DNA from: Candidatus Acidiferrum typicum | GTDB lineage: Bacteria > Acidobacteriota > Terriglobia > Acidiferrales > UBA7541 | Assembly: GCA_002478115.1 (NCBI GenBank) | Contig: DLMH01000202.1 | Span: 1-40,089, forward strand | DNA: 40,089 bases | Reading direction: 5' to 3' | Part shown: piece after piece, positions 32,359 through 40,089 of the stretch | Layout: every line of letters begins with the position of its first letter | How positions within the stretch are numbered: position 1 is the stretch's first letter | Program-made: the position numbers and the translations under genes | The notes under the pieces: model-generated | The model's input: the letters and a program-made list of their open reading frames with translations, nothing else | Database searches by the model: none | What the model was told of the DNA's origin: nothing

Positions 32359-33692
32359 AGCAGAAAGTATCCATGCTCGTCCTTTTGCTGGGATTGTGCA
32401 CGGGGATGTCCGCCGCCCAAACGGTGCCGGCGCGGACCCAGCAAGCCATCGGTTCATCACCAAATTCCGGCGGTAAACCTTTGACACTTCAAGAAGCGGA
32501 AGCGATCGCGCTTCAAAAGAATCCGCAAATCACGGTGGGCAAACTGCGGGCGCTTCAGGCACATGAATTCGTGCGCGAGGCGCGCTCGGCACTTTTGCCC
32601 ACCGCCAGCCTCAACCTGACCGGAGTGGAATCCCGGGCAGGGAGCCGCATCGCCGCGGGTTATTTAAACAATCCGGTCATCTATCCTCGCGCTGCCGTGG
32701 GTGCTTCCGTCAGCCAACTGATTACGGATTTCGGCCGCACGAATAATCTGGTGTCCAGTTCAGAATTCCAGGCAAAGGCCGAGGATGAAAATGCCGTGGC
32801 CACCCGGCAGCAAATTGCTCTGGCCGCAGACGAGGCGTTCTACAACAGCGTGGAGGCGCAAGCGCTGCTCCATGTGGCCGACGAGACCGTAAAAGCACGC
32901 CAGCTCCTCGTCGATCAGGTTCAAGCACTCACCAACGCCAAACTGAAATCCGATCTGGATCTGAGTTTCAGCAAGGTGGACTTGGGGCGTGCGAAGCTGC
33001 TGCTCCTCGATTCGCAAAGCAATTATGAGGCTTCGCTTTCCACCCTCTCGGCCATCCTTGGGTTTTCGGACCGCCAAAATTTCACCCTGGTCGAACCTTT
33101 TTCACAAACGACTCCTCCCAGCATCGATGCCGTTCCTTTGATCCAGCAGGCGCTACAGCAGAGGCCAGAAGTGCGCGGCCTGCAGGATGAAGTGACATCG
33201 GCGGCGAAGTTCAGCAAAGCGGAACATGATCTGTGGTGGCCGACCGTAAGTGCCAGCGGAGTCGCCGGCCTGGCGCCGGTGCGCGATCCGCACATCGATA
33301 ACTGGTACGGAGCTGCCGGTATCAACATCAACATTCCCGTCTTCAACGGATTCCTGTTCAATGCGCGGGCCAAGACCGCTGACCTGGAGACACAAGCGAA
33401 ACAACAGCGCCTGCAGGATCTGCAAAATAACATTGCCCGGGACGTGCGCAACGCCTGGCTGGACACGCAGAAGGCCTACGAACGCTTGTCGCTGACTCAA
33501 CAGCTCCGGGAGCAAGCCGACCTCGCGCTGGAGTTGGCGCAGGCACGATACAGGCTGGGACTGGGATCGATCGTGGAATTCAGCCAGGCGAATCTGCAGA
33601 AGACGGAAGCGGACCTGGAAGACACCGACGCCCACTATCAATATCTCGTCACGCAGATCGTGCTGGCCTACCAGATGGGCATCACGCGCTGA
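32355..33692 (+). CDS. TolC-like outer-membrane efflux channel
   Basis: 445 aa with a signal peptide (MKQKVSMLVLLLGLCTGMSAAQ). TTG start overlapping the permease stop (TTGA), preceded by GGAGG at good spacing. Two OEP repeats typical of TolC/OprM proteins are seen: LTLQEAEAIALQKNPQI in the first half and IDAVPLIQQALQQRPEVRGLQDEV in the second. Each is followed by long amphipathic helices and beta strands (LLPTASLNLTG, WPTVSASGVAG). There is no lipobox cysteine after the signal, so it is TolC-like rather than OprM-like in anchoring. It should form the trimeric exit duct of this efflux system. It ends 41 bp before the convergent peptidase gene. Confidence 0.9.
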   Translation: MKQKVSMLVLLLGLCTGMSAAQTVPARTQQAIGSSPNSGGKPLTLQEAEAIALQKNPQITVGKLRALQAHEFVREARSALLPTASLNLTGVESRAGSRIAAGYLNNPVIYPRAAVGASVSQLITDFGRTNNLVSSSEFQAKAEDENAVATRQQIALAADEAFYNSVEAQALLHVADETVKARQLLVDQVQALTNAKLKSDLDLSFSKVDLGRAKLLLLDSQSNYEASLSTLSAILGFSDRQNFTLVEPFSQTTPPSIDAVPLIQQALQQRPEVRGLQDEVTSAAKFSKAEHDLWWPTVSASGVAGLAPVRDPHIDNWYGAAGININIPVFNGFLFNARAKTADLETQAKQQRLQDLQNNIARDVRNAWLDTQKAYERLSLTQQLREQADLALELAQARYRLGLGSIVEFSQANLQKTEADLEDTDAHYQYLVTQIVLAYQMGITR

Positions 33693-33710
33693 GTGCCGTC
33701 ACCCAATTTT

Positions 33711-33727
33711 CCCGGAACGTTTCCGGC
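33711..33727. terminator. Possible weak bidirectional terminator
   Basis: Between the convergent TolC-like and peptidase genes lies a perfect inverted repeat, CCGGAA-CGT-TTCCGG, preceded by AATTTT on the plus strand, so the minus-strand transcript has a short A/U-rich stretch after the hairpin. The stem is only six pairs and there is no true U-run on the plus side. It is the only terminator-like structure in the 40-bp gap. Next to it is a short GGCTAGGGCTAGGGCT tandem. Confidence 0.3.
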
Positions 33728-33732
33728 TAGGG

Positions 33733-35841
33733 CTAGGGCTGCGAACTTACGAACGCCAAAGCTTTCTCCGTGGCCGCCAGAAGCGGCTCCGGTCCAACGG
33801 GCTTTCCCGTGGCATTCTCCATCCACAGGTCCGGCGTGACCTCACCCATTCTTGCCATCCGCTCGAATTCGGGGCCGGTATTTCCCGCCTTCTTCATCTG
33901 CTCTTCGATCTGGTAGGCAATCATGTGCCCCATGGAATAGTCCGGCAGATAGAGGAACGAATCGATCATGTGCGAGTAGATGCCCAATAGTACGACATCT
34001 TTTTTGCCGAATACCGGGGCATAGTAGCGGTTCCAGATGTTCTGGGCGATTTCCACGGTGGCAGCCTGGAGTTGCGCGGGCGTGGCTTTGGGATGATCGT
34101 ACATCCAGTGCCACACGCCCATGTCCACCAGACCGACCCCGCTGATTTCGTAGGTGCCCCAAAAATCGTTCAGAGTTTTCAGCGCGTCGCTTCTGACATC
34201 GGGTGCGGCGAGGCCGAGGAGCTCCAGATCGCGCCCCTGAAAAACAAAGGCCAAGGCTTCCGTGAAGGCGTTATTGGGCACGCCTTTGAGCAATGTGTAA
34301 TCAATCTCATTCAGAGAGAAAGTCTGTTCGACATTGTGGCCCATCTCGTGGATGGCGATGTTGTAGCCCTTGTAGTTCATCCCACTCTTCTCCACGCGCG
34401 TGCGCAGGTGCGCCTTTTCACTTCGCATCTCCGCGCCCATGGCGTGGCCCGAACCTCGCGCGGGGTCCACAATGATGTTGTTCGCCAAGAACTGCGCTTT
34501 TTCGGGAGTGAAGCCCAGCTTGACCAGCAGATTGGGAATGTCCTTTTGGTAGGCCTCCGCCGTCGGATATTTTTTCGCCACGATGGCGTCAAGCTGCGCT
34601 TCGGTGTAAGCGCCGCGCGGGCGGAAACCGTCATACCAGATGTCGAACGGCTCCAGCGGGCGGCCCAGGCGCGACTGGATGAGCTTTGCCACTTTTGGCA
34701 CAAGCGGCGACGCCAAGACCTGCTCAAACATTGCTTCGACGCGCTTTTCCGGGATCTCACGGTCTTCGTCAAAACGCCGCGCAATGAATGTGGGAGCCGT
34801 CGGCGAATAAGGGTCCGCTTTCTTCTCGGCGGCGAATGCCTCCAGGAGCATCGCATAACGCGTGTTCGGCTCGGGAGCGTTGCTCACCGGTAATCCTGCG
34901 GGCACGGGAGAATCGGAATCCTTCTCCGCGGCGGGCTTGACCTCATTCGTGCGCGGATTCCAGTCCACATTGGGATTGTTGACGACCACCTGCGGAATCG
35001 TCTGCCGGACAATGTGCTCCATCACCTGCTGGATCATGCGCTGCTTGCGAAGGCCATTCTGGGTATCCGCGTAGTCGGCCTTTATCTCGTCGCGCAGATT
35101 CCAGTGGCTCAGAAGGCGAAGCTTCGGCGGAAATGGCCGCTCACCATTCTGGTCGAGCAGATGGTGCATCCAGATGTTGTATTGCGCGATGTACTCGGCG
35201 GTATCGCTGGCCGCTTGCGCAATTGCGAGGTTGACGTCAGCCGGAATGCGCTTGGAGAAGTCTTGCGCGAGCCGCACCTCGGCCCACTGGCGGCGCGTCC
35301 ACTTTGGGCCTTGCGTCAGGCGCTCCTCGAGAGTGGTCAGAGGGAAATTCAAAAGCACAACGAAGGCGCCCTTGTTTGCGAAAAAGTCGTCGAGTACATG
35401 CGCCGCAGGATCATAGGCCGCGAAGATTCCGTCGAACGGGAGCATGGGACCAAGGTCCAGGTCGGCCTGCTGGCGAAATTCCCGGTTAATCTCATGCATA
35501 TGGCCTGACAACTGCTCCAGGAGGCGCTCGTAGCGGTTGAACATGGCATCGAGCGTTTCTGGATCGCCGGCGAAATTCGTGCGGACAAACTCCTCGTACG
35601 CGGCGGCATCACCATCCTGCGCGCGCCAGTACTCGGACATTTGAAGAAGTCCCCGCTGGATTCGCGGTTGCTCCAGCTTGCCATATTTGGCGGTAAGCTC
35701 GGTTTCCAGTTTTGTGGCGGAGCCTTTCATCCAGTCGGGCGCTCTTTGATTCGTGGCGATGTCAGACACGGACGGCTCCTGGGGATGGATTGGCGTTGCC
35801 ATTAAATAGCAGACAGCAAATGCAAGATAGATAGTACGCAA
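33733..35841 (-). CDS. Secreted HExxH metallopeptidase, M3-like
   Basis: 702 aa. Start set at TTG 35841, seven bases after a strong GAGGAGG; it gives a clean signal peptide (MRTIYLAFAVCYLMATPIHPQ), while the longer frame to 35895 does not. The zinc motif H498-E-M-G-H502 lies in a helix (NIAIHEMGHNVEQ), and a glutamate in NNAFTEALAF (E528) is the likely third ligand, spaced as in M3-type (gluzincin) peptidases. The overall mostly helical makeup and length also fit M3-like proteins. It would hydrolyse peptides in the periplasm or outside. It is monocistronic, convergent with the efflux operon and divergent from the sugar cluster. Assignment to M3 proper rather than a related gluzincin family is not certain. 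Confidence 0.8.
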   Translation of the reverse strand: MRTIYLAFAVCYLMATPIHPQEPSVSDIATNQRAPDWMKGSATKLETELTAKYGKLEQPRIQRGLLQMSEYWRAQDGDAAAYEEFVRTNFAGDPETLDAMFNRYERLLEQLSGHMHEINREFRQQADLDLGPMLPFDGIFAAYDPAAHVLDDFFANKGAFVVLLNFPLTTLEERLTQGPKWTRRQWAEVRLAQDFSKRIPADVNLAIAQAASDTAEYIAQYNIWMHHLLDQNGERPFPPKLRLLSHWNLRDEIKADYADTQNGLRKQRMIQQVMEHIVRQTIPQVVVNNPNVDWNPRTNEVKPAAEKDSDSPVPAGLPVSNAPEPNTRYAMLLEAFAAEKKADPYSPTAPTFIARRFDEDREIPEKRVEAMFEQVLASPLVPKVAKLIQSRLGRPLEPFDIWYDGFRPRGAYTEAQLDAIVAKKYPTAEAYQKDIPNLLVKLGFTPEKAQFLANNIIVDPARGSGHAMGAEMRSEKAHLRTRVEKSGMNYKGYNIAIHEMGHNVEQTFSLNEIDYTLLKGVPNNAFTEALAFVFQGRDLELLGLAAPDVRSDALKTLNDFWGTYEISGVGLVDMGVWHWMYDHPKATPAQLQAATVEIAQNIWNRYYAPVFGKKDVVLLGIYSHMIDSFLYLPDYSMGHMIAYQIEEQMKKAGNTGPEFERMARMGEVTPDLWMENATGKPVGPEPLLAATEKALAFVSSQP

Positions 35842-35979
35842 GGCAGTACCTCCTCGCCGGTGATTTCCTGGCGGCAATTCACTGCAGACCAACATTTGGC
35901 CGGGTTATGCACTGTGGTTTCGACGGTCACTCGGATTCTACCCCAGATTGCGTCCCGCGCTTGGCTGGCCATGGGTGGG

Positions 35980-36008
35980 TTGTCTCTGTCACGGCAAGGT
36001 CATACAAT
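35980..36008 (+). promoter_or_regulatory. Sigma70-like promoter of the sugar cluster
   Basis: TTGTCT at 35980-35985 and TACAAT at 36003-36008, separated by exactly 17 bp, match the sigma70 consensus at four and five of six positions. Transcription would start near 36015, just upstream of the aldose epimerase gene. This argues against starting that gene at the upstream codon (35907). It lies in the divergent region shared with the peptidase gene, whose own -10-like element (minus-strand TAGAAT, plus 35935-35940) is weaker. Confidence 0.5.
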
Positions 36009-36047
36009 CACCGCGTGCGCTGGAAACGCACAAGAGACCCATCCCCT

Positions 36048-37151
36048 GTGACTCCGCGACGTTTCTTCGCTCTTGCGGCGGCCACCAATAGGACGAAAAA
36101 CGTGAGCAGACAGAGTTTTGGCAAGCTGCCGGAAGGCCAGGAAGTCGATCTTTACACACTGAAATCCGAGAAACTGGAAGCCCAGATCAGCTCTTACGGC
36201 GCCGCAATCATTGTGCTGCGCGTCCCGGACCGCAGCGGGAATTGGGAAGACATCGTCATTGGGCCGCAGGATCTTTCCAGCCACGTCGCGAACCATCGCT
36301 CCAAGGGACCAATTTACTTTGGCGCCCTGATTGGGCGCTATGCGAATCGTATCGCGCACGGGAAATTCTCGCTCGACGGTAAGAGCTACACCCTGGCGAA
36401 AAATGACGGCGGCAATTCGCTCCACGGGGGCCCTGGCGGATTCCACAATGTTGTGTGGCAGTCGGAGCCGATCCCAAACGGCGTTGCCTTCCGGTATCTA
36501 AGCAAGGATGGTGAGGAAGGGTATCCGGGAAATCTCTCTGTGACAGTACGCTACACCCTGGCTGGCGCGGATTTGAAAATCGCGTATCAGGCCACCACCG
36601 ACAAGCCCACGGTCCTGAATCTGACCAATCATGCGTACTTCAATATGGCCGGGGCGGGACGCGGCACGGTGCTCGCTCACCAATTGAAGCTGTTTGCCTC
36701 GCGGTTCACCCCGGGAGACGCTCATCTGATGCCCACCGGTGAGATTTGCTCCGTTGCCGGGACGCCGCTGGACTTCCGGAAGTCCACGACGGTTGGCGAC
36801 CGCATTAACTCAGGCGACGAGCAAATTCGCCTGGCCCACGGATACGACCACAACTTCGTGATCGACGAGCAAGGGGCTAAGCTCAAGCAGGCGGCGGAGA
36901 TGTACGAGCCGGGCACTGGGCGTGTGATGGAAGTCTGGACCACCGAGCCCGCGATCCAGTTCTACACCGGCAATTTTCTGGATGGCACGTTCAAAGGTAA
37001 GAACGGAGTTGCCTACGGCAAACGGGATGGATTCTGCCTGGAAACGCAGCACTATCCCGATTCTCCCAATCACCCGGAGTTTCCCACCACCGTGTTGCAC
37101 CCGGGACAATCCTTCCAATCGGAGACGATCTACCGTTTTTCCGCTCGGTAA
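36048..37151 (+). CDS. galM: Aldose 1-epimerase (mutarotase)
   Basis: 367 aa from GTG 36048; GTG 36102 is a possible alternative, and the long frame to 35907 precedes the predicted promoter. The GalM fold is well marked: GALIGRYANRIAHGKFSLDG, NSLHGGPGGF with H126, NLTNHAYFNMAG with H195 (general acid) and FCLETQHYPDSPNHPEFP with E332 (general base). The enzyme interconverts alpha and beta anomers of galactose or glucose, feeding the Leloir pathway. The first ~20 residues are poorly conserved and might be a short export sequence, but no clear signal peptide is seen. It is followed by a secreted GH42-like beta-galactosidase gene, which supplies the logical substrate. Confidence 0.88.
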   Translation: MTPRRFFALAAATNRTKNVSRQSFGKLPEGQEVDLYTLKSEKLEAQISSYGAAIIVLRVPDRSGNWEDIVIGPQDLSSHVANHRSKGPIYFGALIGRYANRIAHGKFSLDGKSYTLAKNDGGNSLHGGPGGFHNVVWQSEPIPNGVAFRYLSKDGEEGYPGNLSVTVRYTLAGADLKIAYQATTDKPTVLNLTNHAYFNMAGAGRGTVLAHQLKLFASRFTPGDAHLMPTGEICSVAGTPLDFRKSTTVGDRINSGDEQIRLAHGYDHNFVIDEQGAKLKQAAEMYEPGTGRVMEVWTTEPAIQFYTGNFLDGTFKGKNGVAYGKRDGFCLETQHYPDSPNHPEFPTTVLHPGQSFQSETIYRFSAR

Positions 37152-37284
37152 CGAAGAAGAAGTCCAATCCGACGGGAACGGAGTACGTGTTGAACACGAA
37201 ATTGGTGCTGTGGGAATCGACGTCATTGAACGCAAGCTGGTCCGCTGCCACCAGGGAATAGGATCAGCGAGGAGCCTCAAGCGT

Positions 37285-39423
37285 ATGAACAACAAGCGTG
37301 CGAAGCGGTTGAACCGGAATAACTTCAAGTTGCGGATTGCCCTGCTCGGCCTGTTGCTGGCGGCTGCGTGCAACGTCGCCGCACAGTCCAAGCCCGCAGC
37401 AAAGGAACCATTCCGCCCGGACCAGATGGACACGGTCTTGTACGGCGCGGCGTACTATCCCGAATACATGCCTTACGAGCGCACGGACGAGGACATCGCG
37501 CTGATGAAGAAAGCAGGCATCAGCGTGGTCCGCATCGGAGAGTCCACCTGGGGATTGTGGGAGCCGCAGGACGGCAGATTCGAGTATGCGTGGATGGACC
37601 GCGTGGTGGAGAAACTGCACGCGGCGGGAATCCGGATCATCATGGGGACGCCGACGTATTCCATTCCTGCATGGCTATATAAGGAGCATCCGGAAATTGT
37701 CGTGACGCGCCTGGACGGACAGTACATCTATTACGGGTTGCGGCAGAACACCGACCTGATGAATCCGGCGTACCGTTTCTATTGCGAACGTGTCATCCGA
37801 AAAATCATGGAGCATTACAAGGACAATCCCGCCATCATCGGTTATCAGATTGACAACGAAACCTCCTCCGCGGGTGCAGCCAACAAGGATGTCCAGGAAG
37901 GATTTCGAAGCTACCTGAAAGCAAAGTTCAAGACCACGGACGAACTGAACCGGGTATGGGGGCTGAACTACTGGGGGCAGCGCCTGAATGACTGGACCGA
38001 AGTTACCACGCGCGAGGGAATCCGCAATCCCGGTTGGAAGCTCGAGTGGGAACGGTTTTCGCAGTGGGAGACTACGGATTTTCTGGCCTGGCAATCGCGC
38101 ATCGTGAATGAATACAAAAGGCCCGATCAGTTTGTGACGCACGACTTCGCGGGGCCGCCGCGGCCGGAAGTCAGCGAGATTGACGTCGCGCGAAGCCTGG
38201 ACATCGCGGCTGCGAATCCCTATCACAGCACACAGGACGATTTCGATGGTGAAGCATCCTCCTTGGCGGGCGATTACACCCGCTCCCTGAAGCGCACCAA
38301 TTACCTGATCACAGAAACGAATGCGGAAGCCATCGGCTGGGATTCCAAGGAGCAGTTTCCGCCCTACGACGGACAATTACGCCTCGATGTCTATACCCAC
38401 GTTTCCTCCGGGGCGAACATGGTGGAGTACTGGCATTGGCATTCGCTTCACTACGGGCAAGAAACCTACTGGAAGGGTGTTCTCGGCCACGACCTGCAAC
38501 CTGGGCGCCCTTATGAAGAGGTTACCCGCACGGCGCAGGAGTTGCGAAGGATCGGCCCGGAGATTGTGGACCTCCACCGGAAAAATCAAGTAGCGATTTT
38601 ATATAGTCTGGATTCATACTACGGAGTCCAGTTCATGAAGTTCAGCGACCGCGTGGACTACAGAACGCTCCTCTGGCAGATGTACGGAGTGCTTTACCGG
38701 GCCAATGTCGGTGTGGATTTTGTCTTTCCGGAAAGCACAGACTTGTCGGAATACAAGGTTGTGGTGGTGCCGCCTTTGTATGTGGCGAGCGATGCACTAT
38801 TGGCGCGGCTGGTGGACTACGTGAAAAATGGCGGGCGCGTGGTGATGGCCTTCAAGAGCGGGTTCTGCAACGAGGACTCAACGGTCCGCTGGGAAACCAT
38901 GCCGGGACCGTTGCGCGCCGCGGCGGGCTTTCACTACCAGGAGTTCTCCTCACTGAAGAAGCCGCTGGCGCTGAAGGGCGACCCGCTGCAAGCGGGAGCG
39001 GAAAACCAGGTCTCCGAATGGGCGGAAATGATCGTTCCCGACACGGCCAAAGGCCTGGCGTTCTATGACCATCCGTACTTCGGCAAGTATCCGGCGATCA
39101 CCCAGAATCAGTTTGGGAAGGGCACGCTGACTTATGAGGGTACGGTCCTGAGCGACAAGTTGCAGCGGGCCGTGTTGCTCGGTGTGTTGAAGGAAGCCGG
39201 GCTGACTAACTCGGATCAGGATCTTCCGGCGAGCGTGCGCGTGAAGCATGGCCAGAACCGCAATGGGAAGACCCTGCACTTCTACCTGAACTATTCCAGC
39301 TCCCCGCAGACACTGAATTATTCCTATGCAGCGGGCACGGAGCTGCTCTCTCACACGAATTTGAGCCACGGGCAAGCGCTGGCGCTGAAGGCATGGGACG
39401 CAGCGATCGTGGAAGAAAATTAG
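37285..39423 (+). CDS. Secreted GH42-like beta-galactosidase
   Basis: 712 aa. Start at 37285, giving a signal peptide (KLRIALLGLLLAAACNVAAQ); GGAG lies about twelve bases upstream, and the open frame further upstream overlaps galM. The GH42 TIM barrel is recognisable: YGAAYYPEYMPYERTDEDIALMKKAGISVVRIGESTWGLWEP at the N-terminus, GYQIDNE with the acid/base E192, and YLITETNAEAIGW with the nucleophile E344. A trimerisation-like domain (VVVVPPLYVASDALLARLVDYVKNGGRVV) and a small C-terminal beta domain follow, in usual order and length. It hydrolyses terminal beta-galactosides (or related beta-linked plant sugars) outside the cytoplasm. The cluster with mutarotase and symporter supports galactoside uptake and use. 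Confidence 0.88.
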   Translation: MNNKRAKRLNRNNFKLRIALLGLLLAAACNVAAQSKPAAKEPFRPDQMDTVLYGAAYYPEYMPYERTDEDIALMKKAGISVVRIGESTWGLWEPQDGRFEYAWMDRVVEKLHAAGIRIIMGTPTYSIPAWLYKEHPEIVVTRLDGQYIYYGLRQNTDLMNPAYRFYCERVIRKIMEHYKDNPAIIGYQIDNETSSAGAANKDVQEGFRSYLKAKFKTTDELNRVWGLNYWGQRLNDWTEVTTREGIRNPGWKLEWERFSQWETTDFLAWQSRIVNEYKRPDQFVTHDFAGPPRPEVSEIDVARSLDIAAANPYHSTQDDFDGEASSLAGDYTRSLKRTNYLITETNAEAIGWDSKEQFPPYDGQLRLDVYTHVSSGANMVEYWHWHSLHYGQETYWKGVLGHDLQPGRPYEEVTRTAQELRRIGPEIVDLHRKNQVAILYSLDSYYGVQFMKFSDRVDYRTLLWQMYGVLYRANVGVDFVFPESTDLSEYKVVVVPPLYVASDALLARLVDYVKNGGRVVMAFKSGFCNEDSTVRWETMPGPLRAAAGFHYQEFSSLKKPLALKGDPLQAGAENQVSEWAEMIVPDTAKGLAFYDHPYFGKYPAITQNQFGKGTLTYEGTVLSDKLQRAVLLGVLKEAGLTNSDQDLPASVRVKHGQNRNGKTLHFYLNYSSSPQTLNYSYAAGTELLSHTNLSHGQALALKAWDAAIVEEN

Positions 39424-39433
39424 GAGACGCTTC

Positions 39434-39832
39434 ATGGTTCGGAGTGCGGCAAGGAAAAGCGCTTGGGCAAGGCGAGCCGGCACAGTCGCTTTGGCATTGC
39501 TCTTTCTATGCAGCATTGTTTCCGCGCGGACGCCGAAGGCCGCGAGTGCGGACACCGAGAAGCGCGCCGCCCAGGTCTATCTCGGTGATTCGCACGCGAG
39601 TGTCCCGCGGCCGGAGAAGGATTTGAGAGGCTTCGCAAAGGTGAATCTGCGGCCGGGCGAGTCAAAGCAACTGAGGGTGGCGCTCGACCAACGGGCATTT
39701 TCATTCTACGATGTAAGGAAGCACGATTGGAGTGCCGAACCTGGTGAATTTTCAATTCTTGTAGGAAGTTCGTCCGCGGACATCAAACTCCAGGGAAAGT
39801 ATCTTCTTAATCCCGGACTGGAGACTCCTTAG
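39434..39832 (+). CDS. Isolated GH3-type Fn3-like domain protein
   Basis: 132 aa. An N-terminal signal peptide (ARRAGTVALALLFLCSIVSA) is followed by a short linker and a domain that reads as the C-terminal fibronectin type III-like domain of GH3 beta-glucosidases: AQVYLGDSHASVPRPEKDLRGFAKVNLRPGESKQL, then AFSFYDVRKHDWSAEPGEFSILVGSSSADI. The entire GH3 catalytic portion (usually >500 residues) is absent. The ATG follows TTAGGAG at good spacing, ten bases after the galactosidase stop, so it is translated in the operon. It could be the product of an internal deletion of a GH3 gene, or a stand-alone accessory domain. The codon usage and frame show no decay. Confidence 0.75.
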   Translation: MVRSAARKSAWARRAGTVALALLFLCSIVSARTPKAASADTEKRAAQVYLGDSHASVPRPEKDLRGFAKVNLRPGESKQLRVALDQRAFSFYDVRKHDWSAEPGEFSILVGSSSADIKLQGKYLLNPGLETP

Positions 39833-39838
39833 GACCCC

Positions 39839-40089
39839 ATGACAGCCGCCTTTGCTTTTCTTGACGTTCATCGATTGGTGCATCTATCCCCCGTTGATTT
39901 GGTGATCATTGTCTTTTACTTCGTGTTGGTGCTGGCCATCGGGTTTTACCTGAAGGGGCGGGCCAACACGGGCGAAGACTTCTTCATGGCCGGAAGAGAG
40001 ATGACCGCGTGGGTTGCCGGCCTGGCTTTTTTGTCGGCCAACCTCGGGTCATTGGAGCTGATGGGTTGGGCCGGCAACGCCTATAAGTA
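39839..40089 (+). CDS. Sodium:solute symporter, partial (window edge)
   Basis: The first 83 codons of a membrane transporter cut by the window end. ATG at 39839, with AGGA four bases upstream, seven bases after the Fn3-like gene. The sequence matches the N-terminus of the SSS family: TM1 DLVIIVFYFVLVLAIGFYLKGR, then TGEDFFMAGREMTAWVAGLAFLSANLGSLELMGWAGNAYK, the unwound substrate-binding TM2 region. SLC5/vSGLT relatives import sugars with Na+. Its place behind mutarotase and beta-galactosidase suggests uptake of galactose, glucose or a disaccharide. Substrate residues lie beyond the window, so this is inference. Confidence 0.85.
   Translation, partial: MTAAFAFLDVHRLVHLSPVDLVIIVFYFVLVLAIGFYLKGRANTGEDFFMAGREMTAWVAGLAFLSANLGSLELMGWAGNAYK

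Noticed and set aside
33725..33741. GGCTAGGGCTAGGGCT as a meaningful repeat array
   Set aside because: Only about two and a half units of six bases; too short to be more than chance.
36982..37284. Long N-terminal extension of the GH42 gene
   Set aside because: It overlaps the galM coding sequence in another frame and would bury the signal peptide that starts at 37285.

Overview
The window looks like a chromosomal segment of a GC-moderate, SD-using Gram-negative bacterium. The mix of an Ehr-type respiratory complex, an RND/TolC efflux triplet, a VIT/vWA protein, a propeller protein, secreted glycosidases and GTG/TTG starts behind good Shine-Dalgarno sequences would fit Acidobacteriota. That assignment is inference, because no rRNA or marker gene is present.

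Layout. 1-1343 holds no intact gene. It carries tRNA debris: a degenerate tRNA-Asn(GTT) on + and the 3' part of a tRNA-Ala(TGC) on -, with a ~74-bp imperfect direct repeat flanking the latter. 1344-8683 (-) is a tightly packed six-gene operon encoding a complex I/hydrogenase-4-like membrane complex (HyfB-C-E-F-G-I order). The HyfG-like large subunit lacks all the cysteines that bind Ni, so the complex belongs with the energy-converting hydrogenase-related (Ehr) complexes rather than with true [NiFe] hydrogenases. 9044-10645 (-) holds an OmpA-domain protein, a small helical protein and a cluster of cold-shock-domain genes: one intact, one frameshifted, and one decayed tail. 11136-11489 (+) is an orphan STAS anti-anti-sigma-type protein.

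11925-27280 (+) is the most unusual part: six overlapping or abutting genes encoding a membrane-anchored beta-propeller, a VIT/von Willebrand A protein, a ~2470-residue TPR protein, a membrane-anchored protein of unknown function, a minimal penicillin-binding transpeptidase domain with an intact SxxK/SxN/KTG triad, and a SpoIID-type amidase-enhancer/lytic-transglycosylase-like protein. I infer a cell-envelope (peptidoglycan) machine built on a giant TPR scaffold; I recognise no described system with this composition.

27467-33692 (+) has a small membrane protein followed by an RND efflux triplet (adaptor, permease, TolC-like channel) whose permease has an altered proton-relay set. 33733-35841 (-) is a secreted HExxH metallopeptidase. 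From about 36000 (+) a sigma70-like promoter leads into a probable beta-galactoside utilisation cluster: aldose 1-epimerase, secreted GH42-like beta-galactosidase, an isolated GH3-type Fn3-like domain with its own signal peptide, and a sodium:solute symporter cut by the window edge. No CRISPR array, insertion sequence, integrase or rRNA was seen.
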